A DNA stretch of 64,000 nucleotides from Flavobacterium sp. CBA20B-1. GTDB lineage: Bacteria > Bacteroidota > Bacteroidia > Flavobacteriales > Flavobacteriaceae. The first letter of the stretch is position 1. Every line of letters starts with the position of its first letter. The DNA is taken from positions 558,001-622,000 of the forward strand of contig NZ_CP092370.1 in assembly GCF_028473145.1 (NCBI RefSeq), read 5' to 3'. Of the stretch, positions 7,775-17,463 are shown piece after piece. The translations under genes were made by a program, and so were the position numbers. Below the pieces are notes generated by a model that was given only the letters and a program-made list of their open reading frames with translations, did not search any database and was not told the DNA's origin.

Positions 7775-10700
7775 TTATAAAAAACGAGCTAACTTTTTAA
7801 ATTCGGCATCCAAGTTTTGCCAGCAATTGTGACTCCAAATACGAACGTATTCATAACCTGATTTTTTAAGGATTTTCTCTTTGTGCATATCTTCCAAATA
7901 AGCCAAGTTTTCTTGATAAATTTCTTTGCTCATACATTCAATTGCAACAGCTGGTTTGTTTTCGGGCTGTAAAAGTATATCAATTGCATAACCACCAAAA
8001 TCGTAATTTAAAGTTGCTTTTACAGTTGGATAATTTTCCGAAATTAATTGAAAAATTTGTTTTTTAAACTCGTTTTCTGGTTTTTGGTGAATTTCAGAGT
8101 GTTTGTTGCCGTATTTTTCTAATTCTGCCAAAATATCTTTTCTGGCTGTTTCGTTTTCCTCGCTAACAGCTTTGCAATAAGCTAAATAGGTATAAAAAAC
8201 AGCGCGGCGGTTATTGGCGCCTTCTTGTGCTAAAAAATCTTTGTAATTGCTGTAAAATTCGGAAGGAATAGAATTACAAATGTAGATTTTTTCCTTTGCT
8301 CGGGTCACAATCACATTGAGCAATTTGTATCCTTTGGTGTGATTTACAGGACCAAAACTTTGCACAAATCTACCGTCTTTTTTCTTGCCGTAAGTGGTTG
8401 ATATAATGATTACATCGCGTTCATCTCCTTGAATATTCTCTAAATTTTTTATAAAGAACCCCGCTTTTTCTAATGCATTCATTTTGTCTGCAAAAGCACT
8501 GTTTTCTGGTGCATTCATTTTTTGCAAGATTTTTCTGCGGATGAAATTTCGCTGAGTGATATTAAACGTTGCAATTCCAACCGATGGATACAAACCGTTT
8601 GCTTTGGGTTGAATTTCCTCTAAAATTTCCAGTACTTTTTCTGCTTCTTCTTCATTGATATGTTCGTGAAATGTGCCACCCACTTCATAAAACTCAATGG
8701 GTTTTTCATTTTTTGAAGCTGGAAGTGGTCGCAAGCGTGAATTGTAAAACGCATGATTTGAAAAATCAATTAAATGCGGATGTTTGGATCGATAATGAAA
8801 ATCTAAATGATTTTTTTCAAAATTGTTTTCTAAAGCAAAATCTAATAGCGATTCAATGTTTAAAAGTGCATTTTTAAATGTAAGCACTTTTTCGTCTTCC
8901 ACATCATCTTCGTCTTCCACGCTGCCGTCAAAAACTTTACTAAAATAATTTGAAGGAGGCATTTGGTGCTCATCACCCGCCACAATGATGTTTTTTCCTT
9001 TGAGCAACGCTGGCAGATTGTCTTCTAATTTTAACTGCGATGCTTCGTCAAAAACCACATTGTCAAAATAAAAATTTTTACCTTGAAACAAGTTACAGCA
9101 CACATCGGGCGTAGTTAAAATTACAGGGAAAAAAGCGGTGAACAAATCGGTGTCTTTAAACGTAATTTGCCTTAACGACAAACGGTTGTGATTGGTGCTT
9201 TTACGTTTGTTGTATAAATTCGCTACGGTTAAATCTTTGTTTTTTAGTTCAAACTCTTTTACGGCATTTTTTTGTGCATCGCTCCAGAAATTCTGAATGA
9301 AATTTTTTTGTATCGATGAAAAGTTTTCAATTTTCTTTGAAAGATCTTGGTAGTTTTTCTCGCTAACTTGCAAAATACGTTTCGATTTTTCTTTTAATAA
9401 TTTATCGAAATAAGCATATAAAAAAGACTGTTCCCAATTAGAAACATCATAAAGCACTGCCACACATTGCTGCTGAAAAGGCGAGAGAGTGCTGTAAAAA
9501 TGAAACCATTCATGTCCTGCCAATAAAGGATTTTCAATATTGGAGCTGTAATTGTCAAAGGTTTCAAAACTTGCCGTAATTTTTTCTTTGAAGGAAAAAT
9601 AGGTCGTTCCAAAATCGGTATTTGCCAACCACGCATCACTAATGATTTGCTTTTTCAACTGTAAAATATTGTTTACCAATTCATTAAACACATCGGTAGT
9701 GAAATTGCTGTCGTAGTAATTTAAAACATCAATTGCAGCAAAATCTGTGGTTATCTTTTCTGTAAAATGTATTTTTAATGTGGCTAATTTATCTTTATAA
9801 GCAAGAATCTCTTGTTTGTTTTTCAATAAATCGGCAGAAATCTCAATAGCATCAAAATCATCGTGTTGGGTAATGGTTTTAATTAAATGCCCGAGTTCAA
9901 TTAGTCGTTTTTGTGCTTTTATTGCTTTTTTCTTTTTAGAAGACACAATCGCCAGCAATTTATAGAAAAAGCCATTGGTTTTCTCAGGGTCATAAATATC
10001 TGCTGTATCGGCAAAAGTACTTGTAAGCAATTCGGTTTCATTGATATAATTGGTTAATTGCTCACTGTTTTTGGTGAAATCGGTTTTTCGTTTACCATAA
10101 TAAAAATGTTCAAATGCAGCCGCTTGCTGTTCAATTGCAGCAAATTGTTTTTTATAGTGCGCAAATGCTTCGTTTATTTTATTTTGAATAGCGAAAAAAT
10201 GATCGGTCAAAAGCATTTGGTCGTTATAAAAAAACGAAGTGCTAAACGGTTTAAATTTTTCATAAAGGGGTTGCCCGTTTGAAAATAGATAAAGTAACTG
10301 CTGAAATTCATCGGTGGTAAAACTGCACGGAATCAGATTTAAATCTACTGGTTCTTGTACAGATTTTAACGATAAAATGGTTCCAATAATTTCGGTCCAA
10401 TTTCTGTTGTCAATCAATTGCACGTTCAGTGTATGATGAATAGTGTTCAGTTTTTCCTTGAGTTTGTCAATTGCTACCACCTCTCTATTCAAAAATTCTT
10501 GCCAATGCAATTCGCTTGCTTTTTTAAAATCGGGTTGATCAATAGTGTTGCGTACCGCATCGACCACCAATCGGCGGTCCGAAAGACTGTCTTTAATCAT
10601 GATGCAGTATTTTCCCAAGCCTTTTTCTTGCAATGCATTATACAAAACTTCTAGAGCAGTTTGTTTTTCACAAACTACAATCGTGCGATGTTTGTTTTCT

Positions 10701-11749
10701 AAAGCATTGATCAGCACTGCAGTTAAGGTTTGGCTTTTTCCAGTTCCTGGTGGTCCTTGGATTACAATTTTGGATTGATTTTTTAGCGATTCTAAAATTT
10801 GTTGTTGTGAGGGATCGGTTTCTATGGAAGTAATTGATTGAAAAATTTTATTTTCATTCGTTACTTCTTGGGGTTTAAAATCGGTGATTAAGCTTTCGTA
10901 ATCGTTAATAATATTTTGCTTTTGCACTTCAAAAAGTGAAAAAATACCACATTTTTCGATTACCGCATCGCCGCGTTTTTCTAATTTTTTGTCGTATGCC
11001 GCTTTGGTTTTTAGCAAAGGAATGCGCTCATAGTTATTCAACAAAAAATCAATGTTTTGATCCATTTTAAGTTTTTGAAGAATCTCGGTACAGATAGCAA
11101 AAATTTCGGGTTTGTCTAACTTTCCGTCTTCGAGCATTTCAGGCGGAATAGGGTTTAGGCTAATGCCGGAATCATTTTGCAAATGGTTGATAAGCACTTC
11201 GTTTAAATAAATCGGGTCTTCTTCGGTACGACTTATTTTCCAAGTGTTCATTTCCGATGATTGCTTAGCCTTTACCGACCAAATAAATAGCGGAGCTGCC
11301 GTGATTTGCCCATCGTTTTGATCTTTCCGAATCAAAATTGGAAAGCCGAAACCAAAGGTGTTGATTCCTTTTTCAGACTCAATAGCTTCGCTTTGAAAAA
11401 TTAAATTTTCAAAACTATTGGCAATTTTTAGTAAGTTTTTTTCGCGTTCTGCTGCTGCATCTGTTGGATCTACTTCTTGCGCAATGACTTCTTCTTCCAA
11501 TTCAACAAGTTCCACATTTTGGTCGCTAGTTGCTTTGTCATGAATTGAAAAAGAAAAATTCATATTTTTCAAGGTCAACAAATCTAAAATAAAGCGTTCG
11601 GGCAAGCTTGGATATATTTCAGCCAATCGCGCCAAATCGAATTTATATCTAGAGTTTCCGGGAATGGCATTTAAGTGCACACCACGGCGGTTACCCACTT
11701 TTAATTTGTTTTGAAATGCCTGAAAAACATCGGCAGTAAAACTATTCAT
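7775..11749 (-). CDS. Large SF1 helicase/AAA protein with C-terminal restriction-endonuclease-like domain
   Basis: A 1324-residue protein. The N-terminal region (about 1-300) resembles DUF4011-type leaders (AAPLFIWSVKA near 151). The SF1 motor is split by a coiled-coil-rich insertion: Walker A GPPGTGKS at 332-339, Walker B FDEAS at 900-904, motif III GDEHQMPP at 925-932, then HYRSKHP, QGDERDVIIIST and VIVTRAKEKIYI. The last 95 residues look like a Vsr/MTES_1575-type nuclease, with YAIDILLQ, VAIECMSKE and the RIWSHNCWQN end. Such proteins act on nucleic acids, and some belong to anti-phage systems; that role here is inference. It stands between purA (behind a terminator) and the OstA gene. Confidence 0.85.
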   Translation of the reverse strand: MNSFTADVFQAFQNKLKVGNRRGVHLNAIPGNSRYKFDLARLAEIYPSLPERFILDLLTLKNMNFSFSIHDKATSDQNVELVELEEEVIAQEVDPTDAAAEREKNLLKIANSFENLIFQSEAIESEKGINTFGFGFPILIRKDQNDGQITAAPLFIWSVKAKQSSEMNTWKISRTEEDPIYLNEVLINHLQNDSGISLNPIPPEMLEDGKLDKPEIFAICTEILQKLKMDQNIDFLLNNYERIPLLKTKAAYDKKLEKRGDAVIEKCGIFSLFEVQKQNIINDYESLITDFKPQEVTNENKIFQSITSIETDPSQQQILESLKNQSKIVIQGPPGTGKSQTLTAVLINALENKHRTIVVCEKQTALEVLYNALQEKGLGKYCIMIKDSLSDRRLVVDAVRNTIDQPDFKKASELHWQEFLNREVVAIDKLKEKLNTIHHTLNVQLIDNRNWTEIIGTILSLKSVQEPVDLNLIPCSFTTDEFQQLLYLFSNGQPLYEKFKPFSTSFFYNDQMLLTDHFFAIQNKINEAFAHYKKQFAAIEQQAAAFEHFYYGKRKTDFTKNSEQLTNYINETELLTSTFADTADIYDPEKTNGFFYKLLAIVSSKKKKAIKAQKRLIELGHLIKTITQHDDFDAIEISADLLKNKQEILAYKDKLATLKIHFTEKITTDFAAIDVLNYYDSNFTTDVFNELVNNILQLKKQIISDAWLANTDFGTTYFSFKEKITASFETFDNYSSNIENPLLAGHEWFHFYSTLSPFQQQCVAVLYDVSNWEQSFLYAYFDKLLKEKSKRILQVSEKNYQDLSKKIENFSSIQKNFIQNFWSDAQKNAVKEFELKNKDLTVANLYNKRKSTNHNRLSLRQITFKDTDLFTAFFPVILTTPDVCCNLFQGKNFYFDNVVFDEASQLKLEDNLPALLKGKNIIVAGDEHQMPPSNYFSKVFDGSVEDEDDVEDEKVLTFKNALLNIESLLDFALENNFEKNHLDFHYRSKHPHLIDFSNHAFYNSRLRPLPASKNEKPIEFYEVGGTFHEHINEEEAEKVLEILEEIQPKANGLYPSVGIATFNITQRNFIRRKILQKMNAPENSAFADKMNALEKAGFFIKNLENIQGDERDVIIISTTYGKKKDGRFVQSFGPVNHTKGYKLLNVIVTRAKEKIYICNSIPSEFYSNYKDFLAQEGANNRRAVFYTYLAYCKAVSEENETARKDILAELEKYGNKHSEIHQKPENEFKKQIFQLISENYPTVKATLNYDFGGYAIDILLQPENKPAVAIECMSKEIYQENLAYLEDMHKEKILKKSGYEYVRIWSHNCWQNLDAEFKKLARFL

Positions 11750-11800
11750 AGTATTTTTAATATGTTTCGCAGTAAAAGTAGGATAAATTTTTATCTTTCA

Positions 11801-11840
11801 AAAAAAATCCTGCATTCTTTCGTTTGCAGGACTTTTTTTT
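11801..11840 (-). terminator. Terminator after purA (bidirectional form)
   Basis: The inverted repeat TCCTGCA / TGCAGGA (11808-11814 and 11825-11831) has a loop of 10 bases. On the minus strand it is followed by a run of seven T residues, and on the plus strand by nine. It separates purA from the helicase gene. Confidence 0.75.
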
Positions 11841-11850
11841 TGGTTGAAAA

Positions 11851-13122
11851 TTATTTCATTATTGTTTGCTTGCGGTCAGGACCAACAGAAACAACTTTTA
11901 TCGGCACACCTACATATTCTTCAATAAATGTGATGTATTCTTTTAATTCTTCAGGCAAATCGGTATAATTTGTTAAGCCGGTTAAATCTTGTTTCCAACC
12001 TTTTTTCTCTACATATACAGGTTGCACATTTTCTGCTTCGATATTATAGGGCAAATGATCAATTTCTTTACCTTTATAAGTATATGCTGTGCAGATTTTC
12101 AATGTATCGAAACCAGATAAAACATCGCCTTTCATCATATATAATGCGGTAACACCGTTCACTTCAACTGCATATTTTAAAGCAACTAAATCTAACCAAC
12201 CACAGCGACGTGCACGTCCGGTTACTGATCCAAATTCATTGCCCACTTTTGCCATTGTTTCTCCAATTGTATCAAACAATTCGGTAGGGAATGGCCCTGA
12301 ACCAACGCGGGTGGTGTATGCTTTAAAAATACCAAATACATCTTTCACCTTGTTGGGTGCAATTCCTAAACCAGTACAAGCGCCAGCAGCAGTTGTGGTT
12401 GAAGAAGTTACAAATGGATAAGTACCAAAATCAATGTCTAGTAAAGATCCTTGTGCACCTTCGGCTAAAATAGATTTTCCTTCTTTTAAAGCGTTGTTTA
12501 GATAAAACTCAGAATCGATAAAAGTAAGTTTTTTTAATTCTTCAATAGCTGTGAAAAACTCTTCTTCCATTTCTGCTAAATTGTACTGTAAATCAACATT
12601 GTAGAATTTTATCATTTCAATGTGTTTTTCAGCCAATGCATTGTATCGTTCTTTAAAATCTGCCAATTCAATATCGCCAATTCGCAAGCCATTTCTTCCG
12701 GTTTTATCCATATAAGTTGGTCCGATTCCTTTTAAGGTAGAACCAATTTTTGCTTTGCCTTTTGCTGTTTCAGAAGCGGCATCGATCAAGCGATGGGTTG
12801 GTAGAATTAAGTGAGCTTTACGCGAAATTAATAGGCGTGATTGCACATCAATATCAAATTTTTGTAAACCTTCGATTTCTTTTTGAAACACAACCGGATC
12901 CATTACTACGCCGTTTCCGATAATATTTATTGAATTTTTATGGAAAATTCCAGAAGGAATGGTTCTTAAAACATGTTTAATTCCATCGAATTCTAAAGTG
13001 TGTCCTGCGTTTGGACCTCCTTGAAAACGAGCAATGATATCGTATTTTGAAGTAAGAACGTCTACAATTTTTCCTTTTCCCTCATCTCCCCATTGAAGGC
13101 CAAGTAACAAATCTACTGTCAT
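11851..13122 (-). CDS. purA: Adenylosuccinate synthase
   Basis: Catalyses the GTP-dependent joining of IMP and aspartate, the first committed step to AMP. The full-length 423-residue protein has the P-loop-like QWGDEGKGK at 10-18 with the catalytic Asp13, the IMP-binding KGIGPTYMDKTGR segment, EGAQGSLLDIDFGTYPFVT and the C-terminal SVGPDRKQTI. It sits 24 bases after the Fur-type gene on the same strand. The order relA/spoT, fur, purA is one I know from flavobacteria. The transcript ends at the hairpin at 11808-11831. Confidence 0.97.
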   Translation of the reverse strand: MTVDLLLGLQWGDEGKGKIVDVLTSKYDIIARFQGGPNAGHTLEFDGIKHVLRTIPSGIFHKNSINIIGNGVVMDPVVFQKEIEGLQKFDIDVQSRLLISRKAHLILPTHRLIDAASETAKGKAKIGSTLKGIGPTYMDKTGRNGLRIGDIELADFKERYNALAEKHIEMIKFYNVDLQYNLAEMEEEFFTAIEELKKLTFIDSEFYLNNALKEGKSILAEGAQGSLLDIDFGTYPFVTSSTTTAAGACTGLGIAPNKVKDVFGIFKAYTTRVGSGPFPTELFDTIGETMAKVGNEFGSVTGRARRCGWLDLVALKYAVEVNGVTALYMMKGDVLSGFDTLKICTAYTYKGKEIDHLPYNIEAENVQPVYVEKKGWKQDLTGLTNYTDLPEELKEYITFIEEYVGVPIKVVSVGPDRKQTIMK

Positions 13123-13146
13123 GATGTTTGGTATGTTAGTCTGTTT

Positions 13147-13605
13147 TTAATTATTTGTTGTGCTGTTATTTTCTTTTTTGGTTCCGTAGAAGTATAAAGA
13201 ATGATTTTGAATTTGAATGTTAAAAATTTCTTCAATCGTTTGTTTAATGCTTTGGATACGTGGATCGCAAAATTCAATAACTTCCCCAGTATCGGTTAGG
13301 ATAATGTGGTCGTGTTGTTTATCAAAATACGATTTTTCGTAATGCGATTGGTTTTGCCCAAATTGATGGCGGCGCACCAAACCGCATTCCAATAACAATT
13401 CAATCGTGTTGTAGAGTGTGGCTCTGCTTACACGATAATTTTTGTTTTTCATTTTAATGTAAAGCGATTCAATATCGAAATGTTCTTCGCTTTCATAAAT
13501 TTCCTGAAGAATAGCATAGCGTTCAGGGGTTTTTCGGTGCCCTTTTTCTTCTAAATACTTAGTAAAAACGCTTTTAACAATGTCTTGATTTTTATTTTCT
13601 TCCAT
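13147..13605 (-). CDS. Fur-family transcriptional regulator
   Basis: A 152-residue metal-responsive repressor of the Fur/PerR group. The N-terminal winged helix carries [15 protein letters not shown] and the recognition-helix region [17 protein letters not shown]. The dimerisation/metal domain shows the [20 protein letters not shown] stretch with the HDH ligands. The regulatory metal and targets cannot be told. The ATG at 13605 (MEENKNQ) is preferred to one six codons upstream, as the extra residues have no family counterpart. It lies between relA/spoT and purA on one strand with gaps of about 62 and 24 bases. Confidence 0.88.
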   Translation of the reverse strand: MEENKNQDIVKSVFTKYLEEKGHRKTPERYAILQEIYESEEHFDIESLYIKMKNKNYRVSRATLYNTIELLLECGLVRRHQFGQNQSHYEKSYFDKQHDHIILTDTGEVIEFCDPRIQSIKQTIEEIFNIQIQNHSLYFYGTKKENNSTTNN

Positions 13606-13667
13606 GGTTGTCTTTAACAGCACAAATATAATTGTTTATTGCCGATACTAAAAATAAATATTTAAAA

Positions 13668-15872
13668 TTAAGCACTTCCTATGATTCTCGTGATTTTTTC
13701 AACGCCGTCTATGTTCTGAATGTTGTCTATCAATTTGTTAAGAACGCTTTTGTTTGGTACGATTACTGTGATTTGTCCGGTGAAAATTCCTGCGTTTGAA
13801 CTTAACGAAATACTTTGTATGTTAACGTTCATTTGGTTGGATATAACGCGTGTTAATTCATTGGTTAATCCTAATCCATCAATACCTTTTATCATTAAAG
13901 ATGCGTTGAACTCTTGTGCAGAAGAATCAATCCATTTGGCAGGAAGAATTCTATACGCATAATTAGAGCGCATGCTTAATGCATTCGGACAATCTATTTT
14001 ATGTACTTTGATGCCTTCGTTGATGGTTACAAATCCAAAAACTTGATCGCCCGGAATGGGGTTGCAGCAACTTGCCAATTTATAATCAAGTTTTTCATCG
14101 TCTTTACCAAAAACAATTAAATCGAGTTTAGCTTCGGGTTTCACCTCGTTTACTTCTTTTCGTATCGATTTTTTAAAGAAGTTTAAGAAAGCATTGCTGT
14201 TTTTATGGCTGGCAAACTCTTTTAAATGCGGGTTTTCTATTTTTCCTGTTCCTACTTTATAGAACAAATCCTGACTGGTTTTTAGTTTAAAAAAGTTTAC
14301 CAGTTCATTGACCACTTTTTCGTCGAGATTTATTTTTAGATGTTTTAATTTGCGTGCTAAAATTTCTCTTCCTTCTTCGGCAACATGTTTAACATCTTCG
14401 TTTAATGCATTTTTAATTTTGTTTTTGGCACGTGCTGTGGTAACAAATTCTAACCAATGCACACTTGGTTTTTGGTTTGCCGATGTAATGATTTCTACCT
14501 GATCGCCCGAATTTAACTCGTAGTTTAAAGGTACTAATTTTCCATTTACTTTTGTTCCGCGTGTTTTAATGCCAATATCGGTGTGGATGCTAAAGGCAAA
14601 ATCCAAGGCAGTAGCTCCTTTTGGCAATGATTTTATTTCGCCTTTTGGGGTGAAAATATAAATTTCTTTGGCGTATAAATTCAGTTTAAAATCTTCTACG
14701 AAGTCCACAGCGTTTGCTTCGGAGTTTTCTAAAGCTTCTTTTAATAAATTCAACCATTTATCTAAACTGTTTTCTTCGGTAACCCCTTGTTTGTATTTGT
14801 AATGTGCGGCATATCCTTTTTCTGCAATTTCATCCATACGCTCGCTGCGGATTTGTACTTCCACCCAACGTCCTTTTGGACCCATCACAGTGATGTGGAG
14901 TGCTTCATAGCCGGTTGATTTTGGCGAAGAAATCCAATCGCGCAATCTGCTGGGCGATGGTCTGTAATGATCGGTTACAATAGAATAAATTTTCCATGCA
15001 ATAAACTTTTCATCTGCTGGAGCTGATTTATAAATGATGCGAATGGCAAACTTGTCATATACTTGATCAAAAGTTACCCCTTGCGCTTTCATTTTTCTTC
15101 GGATGGAATAAATCGATTTGGGACGACCTTTCATTGTAAACGAAATATCTTCTTTTTCTAATGCCTCGTTCAATACCGATGTAATACTTTTAATATAAGC
15201 AGCTTGTTCTTCACTGCTTTCTTTGGTTTTGCTTAAAATATCGTCATACACATCGGGTTCGGTATATTTTAAACCCAAATCTTCTAATTTTGATTTTATA
15301 TTGAACAATCCCAAACGGTGTGCAAGCGGTGCATAGATATACAAGGTCTCCGAAGCAATTTTTGCTTGTTTATAAGGTGCCATCGATTCCATGGTTTGCA
15401 TATTGTGCAAACGATCGGCTACTTTAATAAGAATTACCCGCACGTCATCGTTAAGCGTGAGCAACATTTTGCGGTAGTTTTCTGCTTGAAGCGAGATGTC
15501 GGGATCGGGTTCCATGCGCGAAATCTTGGTTAATCCTTCCACAATCTTAGCGATTTTAGGATTGAACATGCGCTCTATATCTTCTACCGTTATATCGGTA
15601 TCTTCTACCACATCATGCATTAATGCAGCAGCGATAGAAGTGGGACCCAAACCAATTTCTGATGCTACAATTTTTGCAACAGCAATAGGGTGGAAGATGT
15701 ATGCTTCGCCCGATTTTCTTCTTTGGTCTTTGTGCGCTTCAACAGCAACATCAAATGCTTTGCGAATAAGCTTTTTGTCTTCATCGTTAAGTGTTTGATA
15801 ACTAATGCTTAAAAGTTCTTTGTACTCGCGTGCGATTTCTTTGTTCTCTTTTTCAATTTCTTCTTGTGTCAT
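13668..15872 (-). CDS. Bifunctional (p)ppGpp synthetase/hydrolase, RelA/SpoT family
   Basis: The stringent-response enzyme that makes and degrades (p)ppGpp. The 734 residues run in the canonical order: HD hydrolase domain with His86-Asp87 in MHDVVEDTD, synthetase domain with GYEALHITVMGPKGRWVE, TGS domain (about 405-465, IYIFTPKGEIKSLPKGATAL), a helical region, a zinc-finger-like ASCCNPIPGDQ, and a C-terminal ACT domain. Both catalytic parts look intact, which fits the single Rel type of Bacteroidota. The gap to the upstream beta-barrel gene is 111 bases and contains that gene's terminator, so relA likely has its own promoter. Confidence 0.95.
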   Translation of the reverse strand: MTQEEIEKENKEIAREYKELLSISYQTLNDEDKKLIRKAFDVAVEAHKDQRRKSGEAYIFHPIAVAKIVASEIGLGPTSIAAALMHDVVEDTDITVEDIERMFNPKIAKIVEGLTKISRMEPDPDISLQAENYRKMLLTLNDDVRVILIKVADRLHNMQTMESMAPYKQAKIASETLYIYAPLAHRLGLFNIKSKLEDLGLKYTEPDVYDDILSKTKESSEEQAAYIKSITSVLNEALEKEDISFTMKGRPKSIYSIRRKMKAQGVTFDQVYDKFAIRIIYKSAPADEKFIAWKIYSIVTDHYRPSPSRLRDWISSPKSTGYEALHITVMGPKGRWVEVQIRSERMDEIAEKGYAAHYKYKQGVTEENSLDKWLNLLKEALENSEANAVDFVEDFKLNLYAKEIYIFTPKGEIKSLPKGATALDFAFSIHTDIGIKTRGTKVNGKLVPLNYELNSGDQVEIITSANQKPSVHWLEFVTTARAKNKIKNALNEDVKHVAEEGREILARKLKHLKINLDEKVVNELVNFFKLKTSQDLFYKVGTGKIENPHLKEFASHKNSNAFLNFFKKSIRKEVNEVKPEAKLDLIVFGKDDEKLDYKLASCCNPIPGDQVFGFVTINEGIKVHKIDCPNALSMRSNYAYRILPAKWIDSSAQEFNASLMIKGIDGLGLTNELTRVISNQMNVNIQSISLSSNAGIFTGQITVIVPNKSVLNKLIDNIQNIDGVEKITRIIGSA

Positions 15873-15933
15873 AAAATGCCCATTTTCTTCACTAAATATA
15901 TAAAAAATCTGTTATTGCTATACTATTTTAAAC

Positions 15934-15958
15934 AAAAAAAGGAGCAAAATGCTCCTTT
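15934..15958 (-). terminator. Terminator after the small beta-barrel gene
   Basis: AAAGGAGCA (15938-15946) pairs with TGCTCCTTT (15950-15958) across a 3-base loop and is followed on the minus strand by a run of T residues. It separates the outer-membrane gene from relA/spoT. Confidence 0.75.
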
Positions 15959-15983
15959 CTTATATTTTTACGAGAATGATCTA

Positions 15984-16613
15984 CTAAAATACATAGAAAA
16001 CACCTGCTGAATACTGTGCGTGTGAGCCTTGACCTTTGGTTGAAATATTGCTTCTACCCATTGCTTCTACATTAATACCTAATCTTCGATAAAATTTATC
16101 GTGGTGATAACGGGAACTTTTTGTAGCGGGAATATCGGCAATCCAGAAATTAATACCACCACCGGCGCTAGCCATTGTTAAATCGGTTTCGTTTAAACGC
16201 AAATGACCAACACCTGCTTTAATATAAGGGTCGGCAATTGGAATATTGAATAAACCACCTAAACTATAAGCTAATGAACCGTTAAACGATACAATAGAGA
16301 TGTTTTCGTTTACAACCATACCGTTCATCACATTGTCTTTCTCCATTTCGTTCATTGAAAAATCTGCTTCAACGGAAAAATTTGGTGCAAACTCGTAACC
16401 AATCATTACTTTTGCAGGAATACCCCCTGAAATCATGCTGGCACCTTCTGGTAAATCGGTGTGGTTAAAGTTAAAATCCATCATATTGTAACTTGCTCCA
16501 ACTTTCCAATTGTAGCTTTTTACATAGCGTTCGTTTTTATGTATTACCTGTGCTTGTGCTGAAAAACCTATGCAGCTTAATGCAAAAAATGCTTTTAAGA
16601 TTGTTTTTTTCAT
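15984..16613 (-). CDS. Small outer-membrane beta-barrel protein
   Basis: A 209-residue exported protein with signal peptide MKKTILKAFFALSCIGFSAQA. Alternating hydrophobic strands with Gly and aromatics (KVMIGYEFAPNFSVEADFSM, FNGSLAYSLGGLF, DPYIKAGVGHLRL) and the C-terminal aromatic AQYSAGVFYVF indicate an eight-stranded OmpX/OmpA-like barrel inserted by the Bam complex. The substrate or adhesive role is unknown. It lies 52 bases after the methyltransferase gene and ends at a T-tailed hairpin. Confidence 0.75.
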   Translation of the reverse strand: MKKTILKAFFALSCIGFSAQAQVIHKNERYVKSYNWKVGASYNMMDFNFNHTDLPEGASMISGGIPAKVMIGYEFAPNFSVEADFSMNEMEKDNVMNGMVVNENISIVSFNGSLAYSLGGLFNIPIADPYIKAGVGHLRLNETDLTMASAGGGINFWIADIPATKSSRYHHDKFYRRLGINVEAMGRSNISTKGQGSHAQYSAGVFYVF

Positions 16614-16665
16614 AAAGTCTAAAATTTTTTATAAATATAACTAAAATTTTAAATATTTGTAGCTT

Positions 16666-17463
16666 TTATTGATTTCTTTGTCTTTTTGCTTCGAAAATTA
16701 ATACAGCCGCAGCCACAGAAACGTTCATTGAATCAATTTGTCCTTGCATGGGAATAATGATATTTGCTGTTGCTTGTTTGCGCCATTCTTGCGATAACCC
16801 AGTAGCTTCGGTTCCCATTATGATGGCTGAAGGTTGGCTAAAATCAACACTGTAATATGGCACTGCTTCCTGCAAAATAGCACTAAAAAGGGCAATGTTT
16901 TTATCTTTCAAAAAACTAATAATCTGGGTTGATGTACCCACTGCGATTTGATTGCTAAACAAAGCACCCACACTAGAACGCACGATATTTGGATTGTACA
17001 CATCGGTTTTTGGGTCGGCAATTAGCACGGCATCTATTTTGGCGGCATCGGCTGTGCGAAGAACAGCGCCTAAGTTTCCGGGTTTTTCTAATGATTCCAA
17101 AACCACAATCAACGGATTTTTAGGCAATTGTAAATCTTGCAATGTGTGCGTTTTTGCTTGTGCAATGGCAATTACACCTTCTGTACTTTCTCTATATGCT
17201 ATTTTTTGATATACTTCTTTCGATAGTTCAATAAATTGTGTTTCATTGGTAAACATTTTCTTGAAATCGAGAAATTGTGTTTCGTTAAACAAATCAAAGC
17301 AAATGAGCAGCTGATCTATTTTATAAGCATTTTTTAAAGCAATTTCGATTTCGCGCTTGCCTTCAATCACAAAAAGTTGTGTTTTTTTGCGGGTTTTACT
17401 TTTTTCTTGCAGCTGCAAAATGTCTTTCACCAATTGATTGTGTATGCTGGTAATTTGTTTCAT
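16666..17463 (-). CDS. TrmH/SpoU-family RNA 2'-O-methyltransferase
   Basis: A 265-residue SPOUT enzyme that uses S-adenosylmethionine to methylate a ribose 2'-OH in rRNA or tRNA. An N-terminal substrate-binding region (about 1-100) precedes the knotted catalytic domain, with motif 1 LEKPGNLGAVLRTADA, motif 2 IIMGTEATGLSQEW and motif 3 IPMQGQIDSMNVSVAAAV. Which RNA is modified cannot be told. Its ATG immediately follows the DUF58 stop codon, so it is the last gene of the MoxR-type operon rather than a separate unit. Confidence 0.88.
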   Translation of the reverse strand: MKQITSIHNQLVKDILQLQEKSKTRKKTQLFVIEGKREIEIALKNAYKIDQLLICFDLFNETQFLDFKKMFTNETQFIELSKEVYQKIAYRESTEGVIAIAQAKTHTLQDLQLPKNPLIVVLESLEKPGNLGAVLRTADAAKIDAVLIADPKTDVYNPNIVRSSVGALFSNQIAVGTSTQIISFLKDKNIALFSAILQEAVPYYSVDFSQPSAIIMGTEATGLSQEWRKQATANIIIPMQGQIDSMNVSVAAAVLIFEAKRQRNQ

